Below are positions 11,375 through 24,833 of a stretch of 64,000 bases of DNA, in pieces. A program made the position numbers and the translations under genes. Source of the DNA: Isoetes taiwanensis. Taxonomy: Eukaryota > Streptophyta > Lycopodiopsida > Isoetales > Isoetaceae. Numbering within the stretch: the stretch's first letter is position 1; every line of letters begins with the position of its first letter. The notes below the pieces were generated by a model. It did not search any database. It had not been told where the DNA came from and worked only from the letters and a program-made list of their open reading frames with translations. The stretch is taken from assembly GCA_021234155.1 (NCBI GenBank), contig JAJEKV010000032.1:7660736-7724735 (forward strand), read 5' to 3'.

Positions 11375-11819
11375 TAATAATAATAATAAATACCCAATAA
11401 TAAGTTGACTAGAACTTATTTTAATTCCAACTCACTTTCATTCAGCACTCTTCCTCCTCGTCCTCCTCAAGCGTCTCTCTCTCTCTCCTTCTGTTCCTTT
11501 GCTTTTGCTCCATGGATTTCTCTGCATGCCAATAGTGGTATTTGGATGGGAAACACCGGGATCCCATTGTGTTCCCTTTGAGCTTCCAGATCCCTATCTC
11601 GCCGGGATATAGACCTTATTAGTAACATGCAAGCTCACCCAACTATGCCGGTTCTTTTGAGTTCTATATCCAAGACATGGTTCCCCAGTGTATTCAACAC
11701 GGAGATCCTCCACGACTACACCTTAGCCAAGAGATCTTCACTCGGATGATGGAGGCGACCGACACACCTCCAACGTCCTTAGGACCATTATTAGATGGGC
11801 TCGGAAGATCCCCCATTAT

Positions 11820-12870
11820 ATGCTTAGATGATCAGACCTATTTTGATTGTTGGAAGTTCCCCTTGCTAAATGGGGAAGCTATAACCATGGATTTCATCAT
11901 ATGACCTAAAAAAACTCTTAGATGGTAGTGGTAGACAAGCTATCTAAGATGGTACACTTCTTGCCATGTCACACTACGAGTACCGCATTATTGTTCTCCA
12001 TGGATATTTTTCTGCCTTCATGGTATGCCATGCACCACCATCTCCGGGTCGAAACCTAAGTTTGTTGTTTGTGCTTTTGAAGGATTTCTTTGGAACTATT
12101 CAAACCAAGCTTGCCATGAGTACCGCGATATCACCCTCGACGGATGGCCCATTGAGTGCACTAATAGAATCATTGACGATATTTGATAACTATGTCGGAA
12201 TAAGCAATCACAATGGGCAGACTATATCTATTTGGTGGAATTCCGCCACAATAGCACAAACATGAGTCTTCTAGAATGTCTCCATTTATGATTAATTATG
12301 GGTACCAATGTCTTACTCAGGACACATGGCCCAATCCTATTTCCAAGGTGGAAGTGTTCCAACAGTTACTTATGGACATGCGGGCCTTGGTGGAGGAAGT
12401 CAGGTGGCTACTTATTGGCCGCCAGTAGACAAAGAGTGTTGTCGACAAACATGTGCACGCCATAAAATTTCAAGTGGGGTGAATCTGTGTAGCTAAAGAT
12501 TAAAGTCAACAAGCTAAATAAAGATTGGCAATTGTAAGAACTTAGCACCACGATGGGGGCCCCTTTCAAATCATCCAAGAAATAGGCCCTCACGCATAAG
12601 TTGAATTTGCCCGCACATCTAAAGGTCCATAAATTTTTTCACGTAAGCCTCTTGAAGAAGCATACACCGATTGGAAGAGATTCTTGATATACCAACACTA
12701 GAAATGACCGATGAAGAATTGGAAAACGTTTCTAGAGGCCTTTCTTGATAGAGCATATAAGCAACCCTTGACGACTCGATCTTACAATATTTGGTTAAGT
12801 GGAAGCACTTATGTTGTTTTGCAAGCTCGCCATTGCACTATGGACTTTTGGGGAAGCTCTTCCTCGCCAT
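11820..12870 (+). pseudogene. Ty3/gypsy integrase-chromodomain fragment, copy 1
   Basis: Frameshifted counterpart of 40,085-41,150. Pieces of the integrase core, the GPY/F-like segment (LPAHLKVHKFFHVS at about 12,604) and the chromodomain start are recognisable but scattered over three frames. Most breaks coincide with CAG/CTG-centred differences from copy 2, so the damage is at least partly technical. Confidence 0.75.
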
Positions 12871-13410
12871 GTTCTTGCTCATGGCGTGTAAGCTTGGCCC
12901 TATAGGGTTCACCTGCTTGATTCTCCATCTGCTCCTCAGGCACTCCATGCTCCTAGATCATCTCCCACCTCAATGGATATCTCACACGCCCCTCGGGTTG
13001 TGATTGCCCCCCCTTGCTCTTCGATTTCAACGGCTCCTCCCCCCTCTACGGATCACCAAATGTTTTGAGGCCGGCTGAAATCGAGAAATCATAAGAGTAA
13101 ATTGAAGAGGCTCAAGGGCGGTAGGCGGAACATTGATCGGCGTGGCATCCACCCAGCTTTAACATCCAATCGGCTCTTAGTCCAACCACGAAAGCTTTGA
13201 CTAAGGGATCTAATTCCTCAAGGTCCTAGCCTTCTGGGTTCTGCCCAGTGCCACGGCCCTCCCATTGCATCCCATGGTGGTCTCTTTGATCCACTTGATG
13301 GCTGATTTGGTTGATGAGGTTCTTGCCATGCAGTGCCGAAAGGAAACATCCTCAAGTTCCTTTGAGACACCAATGGTCTCATCTCTAATTGGCATACATC
13401 CACAAGATCA

Positions 13411-15045
13411 ATGCGGTTAATCTCATGGAATGTTCAGGGGGTAGCCTCCTCCCCCCCTCAAGCAGTCGTATTTCTTTTTACTTATCTAGAGATTGGATGC
13501 TCGGTTGTATGTCTTCAGAGCATAGGAGTGTAAGTAAAGGGAGGCGATGTCAAAGCTTGCAGACAAGATTGAGTGTGAGTTTAATGTCATATATGGCCCG
13601 GTACAGGGTGCATTGATAGCATGGCTTCCTTCCTTGCGAGTCATCTTTACTTTCGGGCTGATCGCCTTGGTGTTGGAGCCCTAATTGTATAGGAACAGGG
13701 AGTTAAATATGAGTCTAATTAATATTTCGCCCTGATAGACCTCATCGGAGAGCTTCCACTGTGGGCCTCTTTGCGAGGAAGATGCGCAAAGCCGGTACTT
13801 GATTTCATGGTTTCTTGTTGGGGATCTCAATATGGTGGAAGTGGAGTCCGATCGGTTGGGGCTGACCTCTCACGGTGGTGTCCGGTTTTGAGCGCCACCG
13901 TGGCCGTCTACTCCATATTTGCAACCTCTGGGAGATTGATGGTAAAGGTGCCTTCACTTGGTGTAATGGTCCAGGTTGGTGGGGGTCGTGCAAGCCTCTC
14001 GGTTGGATAGAGCTTATTGGAATCTGCAGTCTACAGTTGCGGCACTTCCGGGCCTCTTTGATTTTGTCTAGAGATGCTTCAGTTCGAGACCACCATCCGC
14101 CAATTCATTTCGAGACGAGCCCTATGGCCGGCAACTGGAAGGGACGTGTTTTAAACCAACGTGAAGTCCTTAAGGATTTGACTTTCAAAGAAGGTTGCAA
14201 GAACTTGGACAACGCCTTCAACCGACGACCGAGGTATGATCGGGCATAGTGGATGCAATTGCGCGGCAATCAAGGGTTTTGCCAAATAGTGGGGTCCTGG
14301 CAACGGCCAGTGGTGCCTTTTATCGACACTTTTGTATCGGGACCCACTCCATTCTCGTGGGGGCGTCTTCAGTGCGTTCATGATCGTGATATTTTAGCCT
14401 GAATCCAAGCATTGGAGGAGGAGCAAATTCAGCAAGCAAAATGAAGGAAGGCAAGTGGTTTCGTGGTGGAACCATTGTAACGTGCTTCTTTTTCGTGCGG
14501 CTAAGAGGCGTCGTGATGACATCAACTATGTCCTCATTGCTTTTGCTTGAATGGTTCGATGCTATGAGCGAACTCGACTTCGGGCAGCATCATCGCATAA
14601 CCACTTCGGACATTTTGCTGAGAAACATCTTCCCTTTCAATTCGAAATGCAAGATCTTTATTTTTATCTAGGATTTTCCCCATCATCTGGTGGCCGGCGG
14701 TTGCGAATCAATAGAGGGCTATGATACCGATGATTTGGGTTCGGCATCTTTGCTGAAAAAGAGGCAAATGCCGAGGGTTTGGATGGTTTGCCAATTGAGT
14801 TCTTTTCAGAGTATTGGGAATGCATTTGGAGCGGATGTATATGATGCTCTCTGTGACTTTTCGGTGGTTTGCTTTGGATAGAATTCTAAACGGGGTGCCA
14901 TCTCACTCATCCCCAAGGTCAGGATCCTCATACTATTTGATTAGCGGCCCATCACCTTATTGGCATTCATATATAAGATCTTCCCAAGCGGCGAGTTTCA
15001 TATGCAACCGCCATGTAATCCCCTGCCCGATATAACATTTTCGAC
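13411..15045 (+). pseudogene. L1-type LINE ORF2 fragment (endonuclease and RT start), copy 1
   Basis: Starts MRLISWNVQGV at 13,411. Endonuclease pieces (GDLNMV-like, DHHPP) and the start of reverse transcriptase (KRQMPRVWMVCQL in a shifted frame) align to 41,677-43,300 of copy 2. It is broken by many frameshifts, nearly all at CAG/CTG sites. The 3' part of RT is absent in both copies. Confidence 0.75.
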
Positions 15046-15050
15046 CCGTT

Positions 15051-16560
15051 CTATACCTTCAAATGTTGCTTCTTATTTCTTATATTCCATACAAAATATT
15101 CTGAATGCCAAATCATTCTCTCAATGATACGAACGAAAGCCTTTAGCGTGCAAATGTGTACATGCTCTAACGGTATAGGCAATACTGGCCAAAATGTAAT
15201 ATTCTTTGTATCAATGATCGATGACAAGTCTTGGTTATCTGATAAAAAAGTGCTTTTGGATGGCCCATTCTTCACTTTCAATGTAAGTGCTTTGTTCATA
15301 AGAGTTTCTCTTTCAAACTTTTTCTTGTAAGTACTCCATCTCATCAAGTTTTAAGCAGATTTCTAATTTCCCATCAATATCAACCCCATGTAAATTATAA
15401 TAAACATTCTCTAAATCAAACCAAACATTGTTACTTGCATTCAGCCCAAAAATATCAGGCTCACCATTTGCCTTCTTACTTTTCGAAGACTTTAAAGACT
15501 TGGTTGGAATGCCCGATTTTAGTGAGTACATGCTGCCCAAGATATATCATTAATTGTTGTATTCTTTCTTGTCTTTACCTTCTGCATGCTATAAGGCCTT
15601 GGAATTATTATTTTCTTTGATGGGTTTTATGGCATCATGGAATGGTTTAAAAAGGAGCCTATAACCTTGCTGGCTGATTATAGCAGAATCACAAATGCCT
15701 TGCACCTCATCAACATTCATTGTAGAATAGATCTCACCTATTACCATCTCAATTACATGCATTCTCAAGCTCACATTCCATGGTTCTTGTAACATCAGCT
15801 ATAATTTCATCTAGTGTTACAAACTTTTCAGAACTTGACCCACTTTCTCTCAGCTTTATTCCTTATTCGTGTGGAGCACTTGATGTCTTGCATAGATTAG
15901 TCTCTTAGCGGCTCACATCTAAGATTCTAATTCTTGAATTGGCTTCTTTTCCTTTTTCTTTTCATGAAGGCCAAAGAGATGTCTTCTTTTAACCTCTTCA
16001 ATCTACCATCCAATAGCAAATATGCTTCTTAAGTTCTTAGTTTCAGATTTTAAAATCGAGTTTTTTCATGCTCTTGTTATTTGATAACAAATTCCATAAA
16101 ATTATTATCTTGCTCCAAGCATGGAGATTCCTCTCTTGTAAATGGCAAAATTTACTTTGATTCTCCTTCATTTCCAATTTCAAATTTAAGATCTCTTCTT
16201 CGTTTCTTTGGGTGCATAAATTTGCATTGTTAAGGTGAAATATCAATTATTACTACTTGATCTTGGACTATGCTTTTCAAGTGGCGAGCAATCCTTTTTT
16301 TTCTTTCACAAGCAAATATGACTAAACTTGAAATTGAAATGCAAAAATTTTGGATGCTTACCTATTAGAGGATTGTATGGATAGAGCTCTCTACCCAAAC
16401 ATCTTGATAATTTTTAGATCTACATCCTTGACCAAGTTACCCTAGTTTTTTTATTGGTTATGCGAGCATACTCATCGAAGGTAGATTGGTTCTAATTTGG
16501 GCCATTGCAAGCCAAACAAAAAGTTTTAAATCTAAGAAATTTCATATTTATATGCGGTTT
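15051..16560 (-). pseudogene. Unidentified minus-strand ORF cluster, copy 1
   Basis: Counterpart of 43,278-44,813. The first 740 bp (15,051-15,795) is almost identical to copy 2. The remainder has copy 1 frameshifts. See the copy 2 entry for the content. Confidence 0.5.
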
Positions 16561-17125
16561 CTAAATCACCATGGGAAATCTTTGTGATACTTCTGACTTG
16601 AAAATTCAAATTCAATTTTAAATTCAATCCTAAAACTTGAGATTCAAAGCCAAATTGATTTACCTTAGCTCGTTTCGGGATTATGAGAGATGGCATTAAC
16701 TTGAAGGTTAAAATCTCTACTAATTAGGGGAGAACAACGACTCTGTTTGCTAGCGTCACTACTTCGTGCCGCGAGAAATCGAGATCGTAAAATATTTGAA
16801 TATCAAGGTTTACAGGAAAATAGACCTAGGCACATGTGAGATGGAGTCTTTGTATTTTCTCTTTTTTACAATATTGGTTAGGGACGATTTAGAATATATA
16901 ACGTGGATACCATATGGAAAATTATCTTATTTTTCCTTATGGGGACCATATGAGACCCATATTTTCTCTAATGCCACACCCTAAATCCTTTAATCCTCAT
17001 ACTTAAGTTAATGGGCTCAATACCTATGGATTTGGGATAATTATGCCTTTTAAATAACCTCTACTCTAATCGAGGCTAATGTATTAGAACGTGGTCAAAA
17101 ATTTGATCTGGGCCAACCAAGATCA

Positions 17126-17141
17126 TGGCTCTCGATACCGA
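17126..17141 (-). other. Primer-binding site (initiator tRNA-Met type), copy 1
   Basis: The minus strand reads a disturbed version of TGGTATCAGAGCCA, with extra bases at both CTG-type positions relative to the clean copy at 45,393-45,406. Confidence 0.6.
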
Positions 17142-17144
17142 TTA

Positions 17145-18532
17145 TGATGCTCCCCCCCACCTATGCCATGTTCCCATCCAATAAATATGGGAAATTCCCC
17201 TCCCATGGCAACTCCATCACCATGGAAAAGCTCACACCGGGACTCGGACCACTTGTGATGAGCATGTCCGTGAAGGACATGGAGGTGCTCATTAGTCATC
17301 TCCGTTCTCGTAGGGATCCTGCATATCAATATAATTCCAATATATCATATGGTGCATCACAAAAAGGTCTGCCCAGGCCTGGGACTCCAAGATTGGTCAA
17401 TTGATCCCGGAACCTTCTGATAAGCAACGTATGAATCCACTGTTAATGGCGTTGGTCGGGCATAGAACAATGGCTAGGGTAGAGCACTCCATCTCGGGCC
17501 CCTCCTGCATTACACTTTGAGGATAAGAATTTTGAAACATGTTATGGCATGATTGCTTGTATACATGGAGCCTTGATCTCATGGAATTACTCTATAAGAC
17601 TACTAAGGTTATATACTCGATCAGGTAAAGTTAGGGAGGAGTCCCTTCCCACAGCACAATGGTTCTATGGGTGTGCTAGAAGATCCTTAGCACCTGAGCG
17701 CCCATGCATGCATGCAGGCAGCTCTACCCAAAAGTCCATTCACTTTCCACCTGTCGAGCCCCGAGGCGGGTCTCCTCTAGGACCCGGCTCTGCGACCCGG
17801 AGGTATCAGGACCCATACCCGGCCTTTCAGTGGTGACTATAAGCCTAGCACACTATAGGAGCCCGAGAGGCTGCGCTCAACAGGCTCCCTCTGCTTCACC
17901 AAGGTGCACGGTATACTGGTGCTCAAATCACAACATAATATCCCCGCGATCGAGGTGGCTCAGGTAACAAGCCATGGGATTTAAATGGATTCTATCTAGG
18001 AACATATCTACTACTAGGTGGCCTTTAGGTCTCATACCCCCCTAATCCATACAAACAACGGGAGAACGTAGAAGAAAACATCTACTATACATATATCAAT
18101 TCATCCATAAGTCGGTAACATGAAAATAGAAACTAATCACTCCCGACTCATGCAAGGGTTAATAGAAGATCAATTTATCTAGGAACTAACGGGTGTCTTG
18201 GCTTGATCCAGGTTATCCCAGGGCTTTCCATGGTTGTTGGTTGAACAAGTATTAATAAGCATTTGCTCCTCCTTCTTCAACTCAATTGGGGTGTATTCGA
18301 CCGAGAACCAACCACTAAATACCTCCCAAATGCAATCGAGGTTAGTCCAAGTAGCTTTACCTTGGGTCAATTTATTCCCACTACTACTAATAAGCTAAAG
18401 ATTTAATCACTAAATAGATACTTTAGCATAACTCAAACCGGATTAGTTTACCCACAATGTTCCCAAAAATAAACTAATTCCTACATGCTCATACAACATA
18501 TAAATGGAGAAATTGTAGATGTATAAATATCA
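17145..18532 (-). mobile_element. 5' LTR of a Ty3/gypsy-like element (family b), copy 1
   Basis: Matches the LTR at 45,410-46,793 with many small indels. It lies upstream (minus strand) of a primer-binding site, so it is a 5' LTR. It shares conserved stretches with the LTR at 642-2,945 but has the empty insertion site for the hAT-like element. Confidence 0.7.
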
Positions 18533-21470
18533 TTAGTATTCTTTAATTGTTTTTTCAATGGCTTTTCTGCATTGCCAGCCTCCTTTTTTCCGTGCTTGAA
18601 ATTTAAAAATTTGCTACATACCTTTGGTAGGAAGATCCATTTTACCACTTGAGAAGCCCTCTAAGTTTGAGTTACTTAATTAATCATTTCCACGAGAAGC
18701 TCTTGATTGATCTCGTAGCTAACAACTACGGTGGCATATTTGCTATGATCTTAATTCAGCTCGGCGACCTAATTGCTCTCCGGCCATAGCTATGGCTTCT
18801 AAGGCGAGGAAAGGCAAATGGTTTTGCCTAAAAGCAGAGGAACAATGTCGATTACAAAAAGCCATGCCTCCCGGACCTTCTTGGGCTTTGATCTTGATCT
18901 CGGATATTGGATCTTGATCTTCGTTAATTTTTCTCATTTTGGGTTAGAGTTGGCTTTTGCCTGAATCGGACCCGGTTTCCTAGAGACTGACCTAAGGGCT
19001 TTAATAAAGAACTGAAAAGAACCTCTAGTAGATCTTTTAACACACACTTGATAAAACAAAGGACCCAAAAAGAATCAAAAATGTGCTCAAATCCGATCAT
19101 GCATCGGATGTGATCAATGAAGGGACTTGTTGCCATGTGCCGACCTTTTGGCGGCCACAATCCTTTAGGGAACCTATTGGATGTGCCTTAAGCAACTATC
19201 GTCACCTTGACTGCTTAGCTTGAGCCTTCTTGACTACTAAGTTGAAGGTGTAACGTTTAATTCTTTTTTAATTTTATTTTTATTTCTTAATGTTTAATTT
19301 ATTCCTTAATATTTTACTTCTTAATAATTAATTTTATTACTTAAGTATTTAGAAAGGATGATCTACTTCGTGAATTTAATTTAAGGGGTGAGCCCACCCA
19401 CAACCCAGGAATCCCAATCCGGCCCTTCCCCCTCTCTTCCCTTCTCCACTTCCCCTTTCCCCTTTGTCCCTCTCCTTTTCCCCCTGCCTTTTTACCTCAA
19501 GTATCCCCCCTTCTCCCCCCTTTTTATTCCTTTGCCCCTTCCTCCCCTCTCCTTTTCCCTCCTCCCCTAACACCCCCCCCTCCTTCCCTTTTTTCTCCCC
19601 ACCCCCGGCAACTTCTCCTCATCAGGCGCGCCCCTTCCCATTTGCCTCTTCATCCTATATATCAACATGATCCTTGTAAAATCTTGTGTGAACTTTCATC
19701 GAAATTTTAGAGGAACTTGGCGAGAAATTTCTCGACTCATTTAATGAAGCCTTGGTTTTTTTTTTTTGCATGAGTCCCAGGAAGGGTGTAGTCCCAATCG
19801 TTTAGAAATCTTGACCCACTTTAATATGATGCGACTTATTTTAAAGGTAGCCGGAACATAAACTTTAATGGCATTGTACGATTGAAAAGTCCATGGATAC
19901 TCGTACAAATGGCAATACAGGAATCAAATTGAATCAAATCAATTTTTCATCGTCTACTGAGACTAGCATGTGAGACTCGAACGAAGAATACAGCAAGCTA
20001 GCTAGAAGCTAAAATTGTGGCGACGCATAAGTCCGATATTTTGAAAACGCCAGGCAGGGAATTGTTATTATATTATATGTCTAGCTATTAGTGGAACTAG
20101 TTACAACAACCAAATCTTACTATTTTATCGTTGTCACCCATTATTTACATCAATAAATTCAAAAAGTTGCCTTCTAGCTTCGGATGCTATTCTAACCGGG
20201 AGAGTAGTTTCTTTTTCTTTTGATTATGGATCACTCAATTTTACATATTGAATGAGATGGAATAAATAAGTTTGCATAGAACAATATGTAAAGGGTTCTT
20301 GGATTGATAGATTGCGAGGATCGGAATCTTTAGAGTATCTTGCTCTAAAAACGAAATACATTTTTCCATTATATCATAGTAGATGTTTGGTTAGCAAGAA
20401 TAAATGTGTTTTATATGTCGTAAATAAAAGAAAAGAAAAAGAAAACCGAAAGAGCTATATCTTTTGGTAATCCTTCCTAAGTAACCTCGATACTCTTCAT
20501 GCCAAGCGTAGAAAGCTACATAGCAATGCCGCTATCGAATGGGATAGGGAAACCTCCCATATTATAGAATTTCTAAAGAAGCGGCAAGGTTTCCTCATCC
20601 TTCATCAAATCTCAGCAAACAAACAAATGATTCAGAATGACACATTAAGCTAGGCATGTTGCCCCTTCATGAGGGTAACCCTCAGGTGGCAAACACCTTG
20701 TCGATCTAAGTTCATGAGCTATAAAATTTAAATAGACCCGCGACCAAGCAGAATCATGTTTGGAGCATGCTATTCTACATAGGTTGACGTATTTCCCTTG
20801 TTCTGCTCTATTTTTAAAGCCCCATTTACGTTTTGCCACATGGAAGAAATTAGTTTGACGAGAGATAAGACTTGATGCCACTTAGCAAAAATCATTTATC
20901 CATCTAAAAACCTACAGCATAACCAACATTAATTTCCACCTACTTGTGGGTTACAATCTAATAATAAACGTTCACTTAAAAGTTATTGTCACTTTGGTCA
21001 AAAATTAGAAGCACCTTGTCTCTGCCACCAAGTGAGGCGGCATGTGATCAACTTACTTAGGATTTGTCCACGACACGCCACTTGAGGAGTCGACCATTCT
21101 CCATATCCAAGAAACAGAGTTCCATTCCGCCCAAGGAGCTCCAAGCCAGTTTATGTTTCGGAACAACAATATTATTCACGCTTTAGAATCCCTATTTGCT
21201 CAGGAGTTCAAGTGTTCGGCCATTCTCCAAAGCTAAGCTCAAGGCGCGGTTATGTACTCAAAGCTTTTCATGAACCTTGATCGTAGTCACCTCAAAATCT
21301 CTTGTTAATCCATTCGAGTTTGAGGGTTGCCACCGTAGCTAGTTTTGGTCGAAATATTTTGAGATTGCTACAGTCTCCATAGTCACATTCAATCTCAAGT
21401 CTATTTGAGTTGCCTTGTTTAATCCTCACAACATGGTCAGGAAAATAATGAAGGAGGAACATGAATCTCA
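18533..21470. other. No gene seen; pyrimidine tract at 19,416-19,660
   Basis: Includes a C/T-rich block at 19,416-19,660, which creates long spurious proline-rich ORFs. The remaining sequence is AT-rich and non-coding as far as I can tell. Matched by 46,794-49,690. Confidence 0.5.
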
Positions 21471-22650
21471 ACATCTAAGGACAAATGAAGTTCATATGGA
21501 ATTGGAGATTCATGAGGTCCAGGCAGGCATATAGATGTGAAAGTACGACATTGGTTAGATGAGGTGCCTAGGTCATAGAGTGCGATAGTGCACTCCATGA
21601 GCCCCGGAATTTAGACAAAGGAGGTGCATGAAGCTATTAATGCCAATAGTGCACGGTGGATATCAAGTAGGAGAGGATAGGAGCAAAGCGCATCTTAGGA
21701 ATCAGAACATGGCGTCTGAGAACATCCTAAGCGAAGTCCCATTTGGTGAGGGATATGCGGTAGAGAAAGTGGAAGAACACTTGAGGATTCACAGTGAGAA
21801 ATTCTACCTTGCATAGTGGAACCGGATAGTGGGACATGCCATGAAATGGCGGAGGATCTTGAATAAATGGAAGGAGACACTATAGAACAATTAGATTCAT
21901 TTAAGAGGACAAACACATATGAGCTTGTACCACGACCAAAGGGTAAGATTTTTTAAGAAGCAAATGGGTTTTCTTTTTTTAATTAAAAGAAAGGGAGATG
22001 TCATCAATAGACCAACATAAGGCACATTTGGTTGCGAAATTATATACCCAAGAAGAAGGGTAAATACAAAGATATTTTATCGCGTATAGTCAAGGCAACC
22101 AGTCTAAAGAGCTCATTGCAATTGTCAATAGCGAATGACATGAAATAAATCATGAGCCATCAAGATTGCTTTCTTAAATGGGAAGTTATAAAAAGAAATT
22201 TACATGGAGCAGGTACAGGATCTGGAGCAAGGTGATGATGATGTGGTGTACAAAATTGAAAAAAGGCAATCTACAGACTTAGACAAACGTCCTGGAACAA
22301 TGATATTTATGTATGAACAGATTCTTGATTTCTCTAGGGTTTATACAATAAAAAATTGAAGGAAATTTATATATAAAAAGGATGGGACAAATGTTTGATT
22401 ATAACACTCTACGTGCTTTGCTTACCATTTGTGCATGACACAATGCTATACTAGGACAATTGCTATACTAAGTGGGTTTCAAAATGACGATTGGAGATCT
22501 TGAGAAGTCTTTGGGATGGGAAGTTCAAAGAAAATAAAAGAACGAGGGTGATTTATCTTAGATAAGAACAAAACATCAAAAGATTATTAGCCGGATTGAA
22601 AAATGCTTGATTACAATCCAGCAAAAATGCCTATGATGTCAGGGTAGGAT
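21471..22650 (+). pseudogene. Ty1/copia reverse transcriptase fragment, copy 1
   Basis: Degraded counterpart of 49,700-50,960. Recognisable pieces, spread over several frames, include TYELVPRPKG, AHLVAK, the IYMEQVQ region (about 22,201) and an IYRLRQTS-like stretch. Frameshifts and stops are frequent. Confidence 0.7.
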
Positions 22651-24833
22651 CTTATGCGTGAGATTTCACAGTCATGCATGTCCCATTGAAAGAAATCAGA
22701 TCAAGAATGAGATAACTTTTTCTTCACATGGCAATAAGAGGTGGTTACATTTTATTTTTTAAAGGACGTGGATTGTCGGTAGATAGTTAAAAATAGTTAA
22801 AATAATATTTTAACGATATCACGCAAAAGACGGGGGAAAGTGGAATATGTCAAACGTCGTAATTTTTGACATATCGAATCTTCATTTGCTTGTAATTAAA
22901 TGTTAAGTTCAAATCTTGAGTTGAACTGAATCACACCCTATATTTATATATTGGATTTTCTAAAGAATCCAATCGCCCGTCCTAATCAAGTTACCCTCTG
23001 GCAATTGTAGGTAGGCTGCTGACTATACATACTCTAGCGTTCGCAGACTACAACAAGATTCCCCTACTCATAGTCTGTCTCTATCGTTGCATGTTTGGAT
23101 ATAATCAACTGCTTTCTTTTAGGGGACACCGCAGGGCAACCAATTGGAAATTCTAGTTTCATCAAAAGAAATTAGTAGTGAAAATTTGCTTGGAAATTGA
23201 TTAAGTTTTAAAATTTGGTCCATTAAACAGAGCATTCATACAGTAACCTGTAATTCAAACTCCCCTTTAGAAAATTGAGAAAAGAGCCCTTTTTTTAGGT
23301 ATCTTCTAATTTGATTATTTCTACTAAGCGAAAATTTGCCTTACGTACAAATCCATATACAATTTTAATTAACAGCCTTTTGGGTGGAACCACCTCGCAC
23401 CCTCTCATATTCCAACTAGAAATCTCAAGCTTGGTCGGAATCAGGGCTGACCCACTATTTTGGACCACGACGCGGTCGGCCGCGAGTTGAAGAACAAGTA
23501 GAATAAAGAAGATTTCAACGAGGTTGGGTTCTTTCAAGAATTACCTAGTGTCGTAAATTGTCTACGAAATTCTCAGAATATTCCATGTTTCTTTACTTTA
23601 GGTATTTTTTGGGTTTATGGGTCTCGGTGGAACATAGCAGGCAGTTACGGTGAATCACTAACGCTTGTCTTCGACCCGATTAAAACCTTTGGCGGAAGTA
23701 ACCTTGAAACCGTTTTCATGGGGTCGGAAGACCGGTCCGTTTTGAAATAAGAGGGAGATCAAGTAGCCAAATATTTTGATCCCGCTTTTTAACAAGGAAG
23801 ACCCGACGGCGAACAAGGGTCATGTAAAGAGAAATTCTTCATGTAGTGAGACCACATTCAACTGGAAATCACATTTTTTGAGACCCATTTTTTGACTACA
23901 TTTTTATCTTAAATGGGGATCCAACAAAAGAAACGGGCGATGAAGGTGGAAGAGTTTGGACTTAAATGGGGGAAGTTTGATATGTTTTCGATTTAAAGGT
24001 GGAAAGAGGCAGATGGAAGAAGTTTGATATCTAATATCATCGCGAAGCGGTCGACTATTGCAAAACAAGCCCCAAATTTCTACAAACCCGCGAAAACTAC
24101 GTTTGGCAGCCCGTGGGATTTGGCGGGGTTAATCCCTAACGGCACACGCTGACTAATGGCGCACCGCGCCCCTGCCGGTTTTACCGGCTAAACCCCTCAA
24201 TAAACTGGTTACGAAGCACATATATAACATTGTACATAACATTGTTCATGAATAATCGAACATTCCAGCCCCAGATATATTGGAAGAAAATTATCCACGT
24301 GCCTTAGAAAATGATCTGGTTTCTCTTCACACCGTTTGATGATGATCTATAAAATGGACGGTCTTTAAAATTCAATGGCCGTTCTAAGCACTGGGTCGGA
24401 AAATAGGGCACGGATATGAAGCAGACATTAGCTAACAAAGGAGAATGAAATAAAATAGATAAGAGCTGTTTCGTTTGCAATCGGAAGATTCCAAACAATC
24501 TGTTTGTGACACAAGCCATTTGCAGAAAGCAGGTTAGTTGATGTTTCCTTTTCCTGGTTATTTGCAACCCTCTTATGTTCTGAAGTAAAAAGGGACTTCT
24601 CTTTTTTCATATATATTTTCTGAAGCCATGGTTGTTGTTTGTGGGGATTTACTAAGGAACTCGGAAATTTTCTCATCAAGTGAACTATATGCATTTAAGC
24701 TATCTTCCTTTAAGGATCATTGATGCTACTTCCTGTTCTAGGCTATAAATTCAGGTAGTCTATGACATATGATCTTTGCAATTTAGGCTTTCCATTGCTC
24801 TAATCTTCCTTGATTTGTCTCTCTCTCATATAC
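22651..24833. other. No gene seen
   Basis: Non-coding. The segment at about 23,560-24,190 differs strongly from its partner in copy 2 (51,900-52,620), while the flanks on both sides match well. Confidence 0.5.

Larger units (their letters stand above)
1..24833. repeat. Segmental duplication, copy 1
   Basis: This block matches 27,815-53,241 in the same order and orientation. Alignment by eye runs from base 1 to the shared string ending catatac at 24,833, after which the two flanks diverge at once. The offset is 27,814 bp at the left end. The unit probably extends left of the window, because base 1 is already inside it. Much of the block is nearly identical between copies, but it is interrupted by real indels and by mismatch clusters around CAG/CTG. 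It could be a true tandem segmental duplication or two haplotypes joined in the assembly; the unique 2,981 bp spacer favours a real or allelic structure over a simple loop error. Confidence 0.93.

Noticed and set aside
642-18532. One giant minus-strand LTR element spanning the family-a and family-b LTRs and carrying the lectin, IDM1-like and H3 fragments as cargo
   Set aside because: The orientation fits (3' LTR on the left, primer site and 5' LTR on the right), but the two LTRs differ by roughly 15%, have different terminal sequences (TGTGACG and TGTGGGA), and no matching 5-bp target duplication is visible at the outer ends.
19388-19670. Proline-rich ORFs in the C/T tract (also 47,615-48,031)
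   Set aside because: Low-complexity pyrimidine sequence is open in all plus frames. There is no domain, and the lengths differ between copies.
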